Shown here: positions 1-11,489 of the stretch, piece by piece
Layout of the letters: the number at the start of each line of letters is the position of its first letter
Position numbering within the stretch: position 1 is the first letter of the stretch
NCBI GenBank assembly: GCA_944472135.2
Contig: OX235263.1
Span: 16,289,517-16,353,516 of the forward strand
Reading direction: 5' to 3'
Source: Trichobilharzia regenti
Lineage: Eukaryota; Platyhelminthes; Trematoda; Strigeidida; Schistosomatidae
Length of the DNA stretch: 64,000 bases
Notes under the pieces: generated by a model
The model's database searches: none
What the model was told of the DNA's origin: nothing
Seen by the model: the letters and a program-made list of their open reading frames with translations, nothing else
Program-made: the position numbers and the translations under genes

Positions 1-1
1 A

Positions 2-690
2 TCAGACCACAAAATCCCATTTTGGGATGTCTTAATTAGGATAACCAACACAGGAAATTTAGAAACACAAGTATATAGAAAATCAACGCGCACAGATCAA
101 ATACTCAACTATGCGAGCAATAACCCGATTACTCACAAAAGAAACTGTGTGCAAATATTGTTTAAAAGTATTCAACCACACTGTAGCACTTCAGCGTTGG
201 AAAGAATGGAATAAAAATACCTACAAACGGTCTTAAAAAAGAATGAATATCTGCACAATTGCATCAAAAAGTGTTTTAAATCGAATCACAACACCAACAA
301 GGAACCATCATCAAAGACCACAAGAAAATTCATCCAACCAAACATATAATAAATATCTCTGAAATAACAGCTAGAATATTGAGACCGTTTGAAACAGGTA
401 TAGCACACAAGCCAGTTGAATCACTTCATTCATGGATATTGTGGAAACCGAAGGATCCAACACAAAAAGAAGATAAAATTAATACCATTTACAACATAAA
501 TTGTTTGTGGACTGTAGAAGAAAATACACCGGCCAAAAGGGGCGTCCCCTTCGAATTAGAATCCGGTAACTCAAATCAGTTGTAATTGCCTACAGATAAT
601 TATGAGCATCAGTTTGATCAAGATAATGTCGAAAATTTGGACAGAGGAAACAGCGAAATAAATATTAAATTTAAATGAAAACGCCAACGT
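2..690 (+). mobile_element. Penelope-like element remnant, PLE-B type (RT C-terminus and GIY-YIG)
   Basis: Frame 2 from base 2 to 213 reads a degraded PLE reverse transcriptase C-terminal segment containing FWDVL, VYRKSTRTDQIL and HKRNCVQ. A second piece in another frame (379-510) matches the start of a GIY-YIG endonuclease domain (KEDKINTIYNINC). A tail with HEHQF and NLDRGNSE follows near 600-660. The same family recurs at 45070-45350 and 57371-58260. Several frameshifts and stops show it is dead, and its 5' part is outside the window. Confidence 0.8.
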
Positions 691-699
691 CACTCAAAC

Positions 700-745
700 T
701 TCAAAACTCAAGCATGGAGCCTTATGTTCCACTGGGGATGCAAAA
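700..745 (+). repeat. RTE/SINE-type 3' tail remnant
   Basis: The short stretch contains GAGCCTTATGTTCCACTGGG, close to the 3' tail shared by the RTE-1 LINEs and SINE-A copies of this window. No other part of either element is recognisable beside it, so it is an isolated tail fragment. Confidence 0.4.
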
Positions 746-969
746 TATTCAGATAAAAATATTACCTGGTAATTGTGTATTTTAAATAAACTGACTAACG
801 AAATCTGGACTGCTTTTCCCGTTTATTTTTCAAGGTTATGTGGAATGTGTTTCTAGGAAACACGTGCAAAACGGATTAAATTTTCAGTTTGAACTTTCAG
901 TTGCTCCTTGTTTCATTGTACAGACAATTAATTTTTTTTATTATTGTACCTGTTTTTTTAACCCTTTAG

Positions 970-1015
970 GTTTCCAGACTGGGTCAACGTTTGTCTTGGA
1001 GTGCATCCTATTCAG
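970..1015 (+). CDS. TATDN3-like: TATDN3-like exon with GVHP motif
   Basis: The exon begins after a pyrimidine-rich tract ending TTTAG and stops before GTGAAT. It starts with the last base of a split codon and then reads FPDWVNVCLGVHPIQ, ending in phase 0. The CLGVHPIQ stretch matches the first conserved block after the TATDN3 N-terminus. It is too short to appear as an ORF. The upstream exon carrying the HxH metal-binding motif was not found in positions 1-969. Confidence 0.88.
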
Positions 1016-1263
1016 GTGAATGCCCTTAAATGTTTTGTTTTGTGTTATACAGTTTTAGCTGAATTCAGTCGTTTTGTTATTGAAGACTAATGCAACGTTC
1101 GCATTACAAACAGCTAAAATGTTTTTGTAATAATAGTTCAGTGAGCGACCACAAACCTCTTATTAAATCATACTGTGAATATTATAAACATGATTATTAT
1201 TATAAAAGTTGGTGTATTTTCCACTGAATAGAAAAATATAACGATATTGTTGGATTCACTAAA

Positions 1264-1460
1264 GTGCCCCGGTGGCACAGCGGTTAGGACTCTCGTCGAC
1301 CATCCACATGGTTAGGGGTTTGACCCCCTGCCGACGCACACCTGATATTTATGGCTGGCCTGCAAAATTAGGGCTACCGATATTACATGCTGAAAATTTC
1401 ATACTTGTACCGAAAATACGCTGTGGAATCAAGCTGTATTCAAAAATAAAAATAATATAA
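1264..1460 (+). mobile_element. tRNA-derived SINE, SINE-B type
   Basis: The element begins with a tRNA-like head: an A-box-like GGTGGCACAGCGGTTAG, then a B-box-like GGGGTTTGACCCCC, then CCGACGCAC. The body (GGCCTGCAAAATTAGGGCTACC onwards) differs from the SINE-A body and is shared with the minus-strand copy at 17595-17860. It ends in an A-rich tail with AATAATATAAAAAT. The 62-codon ORF over it is not a gene. Confidence 0.75.
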
Positions 1461-1559
1461 AAATAAAATAAATATTTAACGCTACTGATAGCTTCACAAA
1501 GTGGTGATATTAAACCAAAATCTACAACATCTCAGCTTGTATACGCTGACTCAATCATA

Positions 1560-1720
1560 GTTTCTTAGAAGGAGGTGAATTTACTGCTGCCCAATAGGTA
1601 ATTTGGTAATGGTACCTGCCAATAATTCCCAAAACCAGGATGAAACAGCTGTTTAGTACTCTTTAGTTTTCAATGGTTCTCTAACTGTTATCAATCCATG
1701 ATCAACTCGTAAAAATGGTG
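1560..1720. repeat. Interspersed repeat R1
   Basis: This stretch (GAGGTGAATTTACTG to GTTATCAATCCATGATC) resembles 7690-7980 and 14280-14600. Shared blocks are GGATGAAACAGCTGT, TTCAATGGTTCTCTAAC and ATCAGTCCATGATC. It has no coding potential and no recognised family. Bases 1721-2160 hold nothing that could be assigned. Confidence 0.5.
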
Positions 1721-2159
1721 ACAGTGCTCACAAAAAATGCTTAGAATATAATGTTATATAAGTTGAACGGAATTCAAAAGGAATAATGATCAGAAGAAAA
1801 GAACACGTGGCAAGCCTCTATTTGGTCACTGAAGAATCCAGTGAGACTAGAACAGCTTGAAATATCATAAGCCATAGGCCTACAGGCTACAGAACTAGGC
1901 GACAGAAAGGATCTATTTTCACAATATTGAAATCATCTAGAAAACTTCGCAACTCACACAAAAAGGTCCCAGAGCATCAGAAAGCATTTTATATCATGAG
2001 TAGAATGCGAACCGTCCGAATGCGAATGACGGTTTTGAACAGAATTTGACCTGATGCCATTCCCTCCTCCCTTTGAAATTATAAACTCCACAGAAATAGC
2101 AATTTCCTTATGCAAACACACATACTGTGCTTGTAATTTCATACAATTTTAAAATCTAA

Positions 2160-2800
2160 CAAACTACACATATATTAGTTTCTTTATTAGATGTATCACA
2201 AAGTGATGAAACAGTATTATTTAGTGGATGAGAAAGTTTTGAACAAAATTTATTGTTCATAATCATTTCATCAATTATAATCACACGACTTCGAAACTCG
2301 AGTTCTATAGTTTTCTTTGTCCTCTCCTATTTCTCGTCGTAGGGGTAGTAGAAATTTCCAGATATCCGTCTGAGACAGGTGTTGAATCATTCCCATTACA
2401 CGTATTCTCTCTGAGTTGATTTGATAAACAAAGCGTCTGTTATCAATCTCTCCCTCCACCCTGTTTCTTTAGATTTTAAAACTGTCATCTTATCCCATCC
2501 AGCCTATTGTATGGTTGTGTGTAATTGTATGTGGTGTAGTGCTATAGCTGGGCTATTCTTTGGATTTCTTGTGTTATTTGGGTCAACCAATCTAGATTTT
2601 GCTAGATTTCTATGCTCCACTCCCGATCATCCCGTCATAAGTCAGTAAAAATAAGATTGGTGAAATGTTTAAGTGACAGAGCCCAAAAACTAAGTAGTAC
2701 CATGGAAAATCGAAGAGAGGTAGGGATAAACATAATAGAAGCTTTGAAACTTAATAAATACCCGGATAAATTAGTCAGGTCAGATACATGAGACAAAGTT
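2160..2800 (-). mobile_element. PLE-A 3' fragment
   Basis: The minus strand matches the PLE-A pieces at 6030-6480 and 11490-12343: TGAAACTTAATAAATACCCGG, TTTTAAAATCTAA, GGTGGAGGGAGAGATTGATAAC and CTTCGAAGTCGTGTGA all recur. It covers a GIY-YIG linker remnant and the 3' untranslated region. The ORFs drawn over it on either strand have no support. Confidence 0.65.
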
Positions 2801-2861
2801 GTAGAACAGGGTCAGTCAGTCAGACTATCCGAACATAAAAACCCGAAAGCAAAATCAAGGT

Positions 2862-5800
2862 TATTATATTATTATTATTGCTCCCTTGGGTTCCAAGTGG
2901 AACATAGGGCTTCAACTGCACGTCTCCATTTTCTTCTGTCTTCTGCTATACTTTTCGCCTGCATCCATGTTAGTTTATATTCTTTCGGCTCCTCTTCACA
3001 CGATCTCCTCCATGTCACCCTTGGACGTCCCACACGCCGCTTCCCTTTCGGGTTCCACTCGAGGGCTTGACGCGCGATGTCACCCAGCGGTGTCCTCAGC
3101 GAGTGTCCGATCCATCTCCACTTTCTCCTGCATATTTGTTGGGCGATTGGTTCTTGCTTTGTTTGTTCCCATAATTCCTTGTTGGTGATTCTTTCCGGCC
3201 ATCTGATCTTCAGTATTGAGCGAAGACAGTTGTTAATAAAGGTCTGCAGCCTTTTGGAAATATTCTTTGTGACCCGCCAAGTTTCTGATCCGTATAGAAG
3301 AACTGACTTTACGTTTGTATTGAAAATCCGAATTTTGTTGGTGATGCTGAGTGACGAAGATTTCCAGATTGATTTCAGGCTGATGAATGTGTTTCTCGCC
3401 TTCCCGATTCTCGATTTGACATCCTCGTCCGCTCCTCCTGTAGTTGAGACAATGCTCCCTAGATAAGTGAATGAAGTAACCTCTTTCAAATCCCTCCCGT
3501 TGATGGTGATTGACGTTGGATGTTGTTGCTGTTGTTGGTTGGTTATTTTCATAACCTCCGTCTTGTCTATGTTTACCTGGAGTCCTGTCTTCACTGGTGC
3601 TTCTTCGACCAGTTTGTCGGTTTTCGCTTGTAAGTCTTCGATTGTGTGTGACATCAAACATAAGTCATCCGCGAAATCCAGGTCTTCTAGGTTCTTCACG
3701 TCGGTCCAGGATATTCCTGTCTTCTCGTTTCCCACTGTCTGACGCATAATCCAGTCCACCACAATTAGGAATATCATTGGTGATAATAAGCACCCTTGTC
3801 TGACTCCTGTGTTTACTCCAAACGCCTCGCTGAGTTTTCCGTTGTGGATCACTTGACATTTGCCGTTGTCGTACAGCTGTTGAATAAGGTTGATGAATAT
3901 TTGGGGTACGCCATAGTACTCGAGTAATTTCCAAATTACTTCACGATCAACGCTGTCGAAGGCCTTCTCAAAGTCTATAAAGTTGAGGTAGAGGTTTGAT
4001 TGCCATTCCATGCTTTGTTCTGATGATGATGCGTAGAGTTGCAATTTGGTCAGTACATGATTTGCCTTTCCTGAATCCAGCTTGTTCTGGTCGGAGTTCT
4101 GTCTCCAGTGCGTCCTTTAATCTCTCCAGGATGATGCGACTCAGGATTTTACTTGGCGTCGATAGGAGCATGATTCCTCGCCAGTTCTTGCAGAGTGAGG
4201 CGTAAGTCGCCCTTCTTTGGTAGTTTCACGAGGTAACCTTTCCTCCAGTCAGTAGGCACCTTTCCCTCCTTCCAGACCTTTTGCAATAATGGAGTCAGCA
4301 TGTCTGCTGTAGTCTCTGGGTCGGCTTTCAGTGCTTCAGGGGGTATTCCATCTGGTCCGGCTGCTTTTCCAGCTTTCAGAAGCTTGATTGCATTCAAGAC
4401 TTCAGCTCTCGTTGGAGGATTGGTGTCAACTTGCAGTTGTGTGCGCGCTGTTGTTGGTATTTCTGGACGGGTTGCAGGTGATGGTCGGTTCAAGAGTCCT
4501 TTGAAGTGATCCGCCCATTGTTTAATCTGTTTTTCTTCCTTGGTAATGGGTTCCCTTGGCTGTCTTTTATAGGTTTCGCTTGTGTTGGTCTCTTCCCGGA
4601 TAGAGATTTGGTTATCTGATATAGTGTCCTCAGGTCCCTTTTGCCTGCTGCCTTTTCAGCTTCAGTGGCAGGTTGTCGTAGAATCGTCTTTTGTCCTTCC
4701 TAGCACTCTTCTTCACTTCTTTGTCCAGTGCTGTGTAAGTTGAGCTCATCGTCTCCTTCTCCTGTCCGTCCTTGCATTGAATCATTTTCTCTTTCACCAT
4801 TCTCCTCTCTTCTATTAATTTCCAAGTGTCCGTTGAGAGCCATTCCTTGTCTTGTCTCTTCTTTCTTCCTAGAACCGTTGAACACGTTTCGTTGAGAATC
4901 GCCTTCAGAGACTTCCAATGTTCTTCCACGCATGATTCTTCAGTGATGTCGCGTAGTGTTTCCTGCTTTGCTCTGACAGTTGCAGTGAAGGTGTCTTTTG
5001 TGGTTGTGTCCTTCAGTAATTGAGTGTTGAACTTGCATTGTGGCCTATCCCCAGCTATCCTCGAGGCTTTTAGCTTCACCTTGAAATTCCCTTGTATTAG
5101 ACAGTGGTCTGAAATGAAGTCTATCTGGTTTTCGGTGTTTCCATCCAGTGAAGTCGATATCGTCTTGTGTATATCCTTGTGTTTGAACACACTGCCACCA
5201 ATCACAAAATCATTGAAGGCACAGAAGTCTGAGAAGAGTTCACCATTGTCGTTCATTTCACCGAGGGCCTCACGACCCATGGTGAGTTCTCTTCCTGTGT
5301 TGCCTCGTCCCAGCTTCGCATTCATGTTGCCAATCAGGATTTTGATATCGCCATTTGGGACGTTGTCCATTATTGCTTGTAGTTGTCTGTAGAACGCCTC
5401 CTTCTTCTCTTGTTCTGAGACGTTTGTAGGCGCATAGCATTGAATGACTGTAACTTTCCTTCCTTTTGAGTAGAACCTGGCTGTCATTATCCTGGAGGAG
5501 ATTGGTTCCCACTGCATGAGAGCTTTGGTTGCTGTTGGTGACATCATGATGGCCACTCACTTGGTGTGCTCATGGTTGTCCTCTAGGTGGCCGGAAAAGA
5601 TTACTGTCTCTCTAGTCGGTAGTTGGCACCTTCCGGTTCCGTTCCATCTGCTCTCGCAGATTCCCAACACTTCTATTCTGTACCTTCTCATTTCAGCGGC
5701 TATCTGGGCAGCCTTTCCAGTTTCGTTCATTGTACGAACATTCCAGGTACCCATCCTTACCTTTGCTTCCATCGAAAGAAGGCACATCGGCTGACTGGCT

Positions 5801-5990
5801 TCCCGAAGGCTTTCACCAGCCTGCGTCATTTCACTTCCTTGACTCCAGCGAAAAGTAAGGCTATTGTTTATGTTTTTAGAATTTATAATATATTTATTCG
5901 TTGAAGTTTCTGTAGCGATTTGGTTGTTTTACAGGGGTGGGTTGCTAGCACTACGCCCCAACCCTCCCTCTTTACCCGGGCTTTGGACCG
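2862..5990 (-). mobile_element. RTE-clade non-LTR retrotransposon RTE-1, near full length
   Basis: The element reads on the minus strand from an APE-type endonuclease (about 5829) through reverse transcriptase to a short 3' tail ending in AATAATAATAATATAA at 2862-2880. Endonuclease, RT and the C-terminal region are all present. The 5' end is approximate: the GC-rich stretch 5930-5990 may be its 5' UTR. Many truncated relatives of the same family occur in this window. It belongs to the RTE lineage of schistosome LINEs (SR2/SR3/Perere-3-like group by recall, not checked). Confidence 0.85.
2875..5829 (-). pseudogene. RTE-1 endonuclease-reverse transcriptase, broken by frameshifts
   Basis: The frame starts at Met 5829. 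The endonuclease part includes VRMGTWNVRTM near residue 28, CESRWNGTG and, after a frame change near 5557, GNMNAKLGRGNTGREL and an SDHCLI motif. The RT part shows [42 protein letters not shown] and the catalytic box FADDLCL. The C-terminus ends RRAVEALCSTWNPREQ. Frame changes are visible near 5557, 4560, 4170 and 4020, so no full protein is made. The 389-codon stretch 2875-4044 is the longest open part. Confidence 0.88.
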
Positions 5991-6029
5991 GCGAAAAAAC
6001 TAGTAAGCTAGTAGCCTAGCAAGCTAGTA

Positions 6030-6480
6030 TTGGCGAGGTTAAATCTAGGTTAGTTGACCCAAATAAGATAAGAAATTCAGAGAACAGCTCAGCTATACCA
6101 CTCACTACATGCAATTGCGTACGACCATGCAATAGGCTGGATGGGATAAGATGACAGTTTTAAAATCTAAAGAAACAGGGTGGAGGGAGAGATGGATAAC
6201 AGAAGCTTTGTTTATCGAATCAACTGAATGAAAATACATGTACTAGAAATGATTCAACATCTGTCCTAGACAGACACCTAAAAAATTCTACTACTCCTAT
6301 TAAGATGAAAAGGAGAGAATAAAGAAAACTACAAAACTCAAGTTTCAAAGTCGTGTGATTACAGTTGATGAAATGATTATGAACAATAAATGTAATTCGA
6401 AACTGTGTCATCCAATAAATAATACTGTTTCATCTCTGTGTGGTACACACCTAATAAACAAACTAATATGGAATTACTAA
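6030..6480 (+). mobile_element. PLE-A 3' fragment
   Basis: It carries GTTGACCCAAATAAGATAAG, GATGACAGTTTTAAAATC, GTCGTGTGATTACAGTTGAT and ends near ACAAACTAATATGGAATTAC. The same blocks in the same order occur at 11940-12343 and, inverted, at 2160-2800. No coding frame survives. It supplies the uninterrupted form of the site where the foldback element at 12344 inserted. Confidence 0.65.
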
Positions 6481-7137
6481 CCTCCAGAGTGCCCAAGTTG
6501 TACACATATATGAATACACATGGTTTGTTCTCTGTACTAATTCACCCGCTTAACAGCATGCTAAAACTTAGATTCTCTCTCTTTCACCCTCACATTCCTT
6601 TTTCACCTTCAGTGCAATAGAAGTCTTCAAGTTTGAGCTATGAATTTTCGATCGTAATGATGTTATTTTTTATTACGGGGTGGAGTTGAAAAACCCGACT
6701 TTGATATTACTTTGATGAATCTATTAGCGAAACGTTAGTAAAAATTACAAAATCGTTTTGTTTTTCATTCACTGAGAAATACAAAAGCTCATAATAAGGA
6801 AAATTAATGCTTTATTCATATGAATACTCACATCGTTTTTTCAAACTATTAAATGTGACCTTGGTTTAAGGATATTTAAATATCATTTAAAATAAATGAA
6901 AGATTTTCTGAGATGAAAAGAAGTTCGGAAGAAATAAAAATTTGAGAAGCACTTATGTCAGTGTATACGTTTGGATCGTTTAGCGTTTTAAAATTCTAAA
7001 GTTGAACAAACGCGTATTCTGGAACAAAATATTTATCGACTGAAATAAGTAGGAGACAGTGAATATTTTTCAGCATAATAATAATGCAAGAATTTTTAAC
7101 GCCGAATGAATCCTTCTGTCTTTTTTGAGATGACTTA
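6481..7137. other. No gene recognised; AT-rich intron sequence
   Basis: No coding frame, RNA gene or clear element was found. A stretch at 6690-6750 (TTTGATGAATCTATTAGCGA and AACGTTAGTAAAAATTAC) resembles the structured termini of PLEs in this window but could not be assigned. Confidence 0.5.
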
Positions 7138-7395
7138 TATATATATATATATTATATATATATTGCTTCGGTGGCACAGCGGTTAGCATGCTCGCTGACC
7201 ATTTACATGGTCCAAGGTTGGATCACCGGCCGACGCACTCCTTTACCTCTCTTATCCAGGAATAAGACTGGTGAAGAAGAAAGGTTGGGCATGAAGCTAG
7301 CAACCTCATCCTGTAAAATAGGCACTGCTACAGAAACTTCAAGCCACTAGCTTGAAGCCCTATGTTCCACTGGGAATGTGAAGGAAAAAGAATAT
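7138..7395 (+). mobile_element. SINE-A copy inserted beside a TA repeat
   Basis: After (TA)n at 7138-7162, the tRNA-like head TTCGGTGGCACAGCGGTTAG begins at about 7167, with a degraded B box (AAGGTTGGATCACC) and CCGACGCACTCC. The body contains TAAGACTGGTGAAGAAG, GGGCATGAAGCTAGC and CATCCTGTAAAAT. The tail reads TTGAAGCCCTATGTTCCACT and then GAAGGAAAAAG, followed by more TA repeat. Confidence 0.8.
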
Positions 7396-7689
7396 ATATA
7401 TATATAAGACGATATTATCTAATTGCTTTTATTATCCTTCATAATGTTCATTGACTGAAGAAACTGAAGAGTATACAAAATGAAATGTAGGTAGCTTCAC
7501 TTGAAATTTTTATTATTACAGCCAGAGTTACAAACATTCTGCAGTGGACTGAGCTTACTTCAGTCCATCTGATCGAAATCCTCCATATACATAATTACAC
7601 ACGCGAAACACTGAAAATCTGTGTGCAGTTTACAAGGTGACGATGTCATTACCAAATATCAATAAGTTGAAACTGGTTACAGAAGTTCT

Positions 7690-7980
7690 AGTGAGACATC
7701 ATGGCCAGTAGGTCGGGGGGTTGGGGACAAATACTCGCCACTGAAACTGTCAAATAGTTACGCTAGTGTAGGGTCATGAATCGTTAGATATTGGAATTCA
7801 TCAGCTAGTAATTGGATTAGTACCCAAAAGCTGAGTGGTCTACGAGTCTGATTTTTGACTAGAAACTCGGTGGCTAGTAACTGTGGAGGAGTATCTAACT
7901 AGGATGAAACAACTGTCCATTATTCCTTTGATTTACATACAATGGTTGTCTAACTAATATCAGTCCATGATCATATTTGA
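7690..7980. repeat. Interspersed repeat R1, longest copy
   Basis: It shares GTGAGACATCATGGCCAG, CAGTAGGTCG, GGATGAAACAACTGTC, CAATGGTTGTCTAAC and ATCAGTCCATGATC with 14280-14600, and the distal part with 1560-1720. It has no ORF and could be a fragment of a larger unclassified retroelement. The sequence between the SINE-A copy and this repeat (7396-7689) shows nothing recognisable. Confidence 0.5.
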
Positions 7981-8084
7981 AACGAACAAATCAAATTCCC
8001 GCAAATTCACTACTGAAAATAGTACAGATTCCTTTCTTGAATACATTCATCAATATATTACTATTATTTCCATGAATCCCTAGA

Positions 8085-9160
8085 GGAACATACGGCTTCA
8101 GCCACGCGTCTCTATTGTCTTCGTTTCTCTGCTACAGTTTCCACCTGGCTACACGTCTGTCCACATGCTTTCATCTCCTCTTCACATCACCTCCTCCAAG
8201 TCAACCCACCCTTGGATTGATGACCAACTCGTCACTTCCCGTTCGGGTTCCACTCGAGGGCTTGTCTAGTGATGTCACTTGATGGTTTCCTCAGAGTATG
8301 GCCAATTCGTCTCCATTTCTTCCTGCCTATTTGTTGCACAATCGGTTCCTGGTTGGTTCGCTCATTGACAGAGATCCCTACTGCTGATCTTTTCTGGCTG
8401 GCCATCTGATCTTGAATATTGGACGAAGACAGCTAATAATGAAGATCTGTAGTTTGTCCGAGTTGTTATTCATGACGCGCCAAGTCTCTGATCCGTATAG
8501 TAAGTAGCATTGACTGACTTGTCATTGGATTTGAAAATCCGGATCTGATTTTCACTTCCATGCTGTATGCTATTGATTTCCATACGGACTAGATGGGCGT
8601 AATTAAAGCTTGCCTTGCTTTTCCGATCCTTTCTTTGATATCCTCGTCAGTTCCCTCCGCCTGTATTTGAAATGATGCTTCCCAGCTGGGTAGGTAGGTA
8701 AAGAAGGTTGTTTTTTTCAGGTTTCTCTCGTTTACGTTCGCTGATTAATGTCTGTTGTTGCTGTCGCTGTTGATGTTGCCCAGGAATCTTCATCACCTAC
8801 CTTTGTTTCCTGTGTTCACCTGAAGGAAGTCCTATCTTTGATGCTTCTTCTGCCAACTTGTTGCTTTTCAGTTGCATATCCCCAGTTTGTGTGAAATCAG
8901 ACATATACCATCAGCGAAGTCCATATCCCCCAAGTGTTTTTGTATGGCTTCATTTCATATCTGTTACCTCACTGCCCTCTGTGTGTCTATCGCATTATCC
9001 AATTTGCCACAATCAGGAAAAGGTTCCAGTTGTGGATTACCTGGTTTGCGTCATTGTCGTACAACTGTTGGATGAGATGTATATTTGTCGGCGGCTATCC
9101 ATAATAGCGAAGTAGTTGCCAAATCACCTCTCGACCGACTCTGTGGAAGGCCTGCTTTTA
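8085..9160 (-). mobile_element. RTE-1 fragment (RT and C-terminus)
   Basis: The minus strand carries the RTE-1 3' half: GGCTTCAGCCACGCG and CTTCCCGTTCGGGTTCCACT on the plus strand match positions 2900-3070 of the main copy. Motifs for the region around the YLGS strand and the DDL box are recognisable only in pieces. Many indels and stops are present. The plus-strand ORFs at 8858-9115 are shadows. Confidence 0.75.
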
Positions 9161-10004
9161 TATGTACATATATATATTCATAATAATTAGTCAGATCTTG
9201 TCAATAACAACACTTAAGTCGTTTAAATAACACTGAATCAATAACATGGACAGAATACAGTTCACAAGCATCAAATATAACGCTAAACTGAATATCAGAT
9301 AAGTTAAGGACAGTAGGTCATGGTAACCCGGGTTACTGAAGCTTCTACTTTCACATGCGGAGCTTCCACTGTTTTAGGCGAATTGTAATAGCCTCTACTG
9401 TTTGGAGTGTTCACTGTCTGGAGGCCTTTGGCAATATATATTCGTTGCCCGAAAAACGATAGAGAATAACTTTTCGAGGTTAGCTTTGTGACTTGTTGTT
9501 GTTATATCAACTTCGAACTGTAGTCATATATATATATATACATAACTGTAGATCCTGTTGGAGAAGTTATCGGAACGAATACTCTTTGTTCAGTAATCCG
9601 TCGTTAACAATTTGTAATGGGAACCATTAAATAATTAACCTGAAAATGTTGAAAAAAATGAGTAATGTTCATTAAGAATAAAGTGGAAACCACGGGCAAG
9701 GCCGGGAAAAGGCAGAACAGCAAGAATCACATGTGAATCACAAAGTACAAAGTTTGAACACAGACAGATTAGGTTTTAACAAAAGATTTAATGCAACCTT
9801 TTCCACTGAGTAGCAATCTAGTAATACTTTGTCTATTTATCACACAACAGCTGTGTGTTCGAATCAGTGGCATCAGGAATGAATCTGCTAATAGCAAAAA
9901 ATAAGTAGTTTTGGCATTTGTTCAGAGATTTTTTCGGCGAAATACCTTTATGTTATTCTTAAGTGCATGCTTAATATTCCCTGATGGATTTTATAGTATG
10001 AGTT
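9161..10004. other. No gene recognised
   Basis: There is a short TA repeat near 9525-9540. The stretch 9240-9500 (GAATATCAGATAAGTTAAGG and nearby) might be an old LTR-type fragment, but no LTR ends, primer site or coding domain were seen. The ORF starting at 9911 runs into the SINE-C copy below and is not supported as a gene. Confidence 0.4.
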
Positions 10005-10215
10005 ATTTGATGGCTGGAGACGGTCGGCAAGAAGCCTTAGATCTAGGTGTCTTGCTTGTTACCGGTCATCAGAAAGACGTGTGTGTGTGGAGTTTTTTGA
10101 AGGAACTCATATCCTCTCTGAGATTCAAACCAGTGTTACCCAGTGCTGCAGTCGTAGACATTTCCACTGAGTGATTTCAGCTTACGACTGACATTCTGTA
10201 GAACACTAGGTAGTA
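10005..10215 (-). mobile_element. tRNA-like SINE, SINE-C type
   Basis: The minus strand repeats blocks of the SINE-C copy at 41126-41370: on the plus strand GATGGCTGGAGACGGTC, AGCCTTAGATCTAGGT, GAAGGAACTCATATCC and CTCTGAGATTCAAACC (a B-box complement) and AGTGCTGCAGTCGTAGAC. It is diverged. The 87-codon ORF across it (9911-10174) is explained by the repeat. Confidence 0.65.
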
Positions 10216-10274
10216 AACAACTACCGCCATACTTTTAGTCCTTTGCCTGGTAAATGCGATCAACCAGTCACATT

Positions 10275-10425
10275 TAAGGTCACCAAGAGAAATGACTAAT
10301 AAACTCGTGGAGAAATCTTAAAGCTCACTTCAACGAATTGAAGTATGCACTGAAGATGTTGCCTAGTAGAGCTATGAAAACTTTGTGAATTAACTATCTA
10401 TCTCAGAAAATACAACCACATCAAA
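10275..10425 (+). mobile_element. PLE-B terminal repeat, solo
   Basis: It contains AAGGTCACCAAGAGAAATGA, GCTCACTTCAACGAATTGAA, CACTGAAGATGTTGCCTAGT and ACAACCACATCAAA. The same order is found at 17240-17400 and 45560-45735, where it forms one arm of inverted PLE-B copies. No coding part is attached here. Bases 10426-10775 hold nothing recognised. Confidence 0.65.
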
Positions 10426-10779
10426 AAGTATGGTATGGGCTATCATCTAAAAACTGATTAACGAATATTCTGCCTACAGATGAATAACATCGTGAACTTT
10501 GACGTTTTCATTTCTGTATATAGCGGGATTCCATGTGGATATGCAAACTGGTATTTTATCAATTTTGTCAGTGAACCATAACAATCTATTTGCAATTGAT
10601 AAATGATATATTAAACCGATAAATGATACATAAATTTTTATTGTGGCCCCGGGTTCGAAAGATTTTGACTGGAAGATTTGTAATAAATTCAACTCATCTA
10701 GCCTTATTTGTTGTTCGTGCCCTACAAAAGTCACCTGCTTTCATCTAAATATTTAATTCTCTTGAAAACACAACCCTTT

Positions 10780-11365
10780 CAATTTTAAAGGCAGCCAGCC
10801 AGCCAAAATAGGAAAGGCAAGATACGCCTTGGTCAACCTGACATCTCTTCGCGAATCTTCTGCACACCTCCTCAGACAGAATTAAGAATTACCATCACAA
10901 AGGTGAAATCATTCAGAAAGGTCTTCTACATATCTCAGAAACTCAGCCAGGGTGTCACGAAAAGGATTTCCAGAAAGCCACTTCATACTTTTGTCCACAG
11001 CTGCCTCCTTCGCTGACTGACTCCATGCTAAAGATCAAATTATCAACAAGAAACTGGCTGGTTGGCAACAAACCAACAAACAAGAGCCTTCTTCTCTACA
11101 AACATGTAGGAGGAAGTGGAGGTGAATCGACCATACTTTTAGGAGATCGTCGAATGATGTGGCACTCCTCAATGCAGACCATTGCTTGAGTGAAATCCGA
11201 ATGGGGAGTGACGAGTGTGTGGTTTGTATGGGGGTGGGGAGTGGTTGAGAGACAATGATCAATCGTGGACCCATCTGAAAAGGACAGAACCAAATAGAAC
11301 AAGCTGGAGATGTGTTGTTGGAGCCATATGTTGTACTCAGAACCCAAGAGATTAATGATAAAATA
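10780..11365 (+). mobile_element. RTE-1b 3' fragment
   Basis: The plus strand reads a diverged relative of RTE-1: GGCAAGATACGCCTTGGTCA, ATCTTCTGCACACCTCCTCA, GTGTCACGAAAAGGATTTCC and the tail GAGCCATATGTTGTACTCAG. Close relatives are at 25470-26275 and 28430-29880. It has frameshifts throughout. An unassigned stretch with a PLE-like end (11374-11430) follows. Confidence 0.65.
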
Positions 11366-11489
11366 AATTATGAAAAACACGTTTAAACGAACAATATTGT
11401 TTTCAGTTAGATCTCATCAGGCTTAACTTTAATACATATAAAATCCCCTAAAAATCCACTCGAAATCTAGACTAACTAATACACATAAA

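Noticed and set aside
1..969. Upstream TATDN3-like exon with the HxH motif
   Set aside because: All frames were read; the stretch holds a PLE remnant and AT-rich sequence but no DxHxH-like block with splice sites.
2886..3188. Plus-strand ORFs over the RTE-1 copy as genes
   Set aside because: They are antisense to the RT C-terminal coding sequence and have no motif of their own. The same holds for plus-strand ORFs at 3467, 4300, 5024, 33706 and 34429.
7165..7235. tRNA gene candidates at the SINE heads (also 1264, 30518, 58952)
   Set aside because: A-box, B-box and an acceptor-like stem are present, but each is followed by the same SINE body and tail, and the anticodon arm is irregular. They are tRNA-derived SINEs, not tRNA genes.
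9911..10174. 87-codon ORF beginning MAFVQRFFRRNTFM
   Set aside because: Its second half is a minus-strand SINE-C copy, and the first half has no recognisable features.
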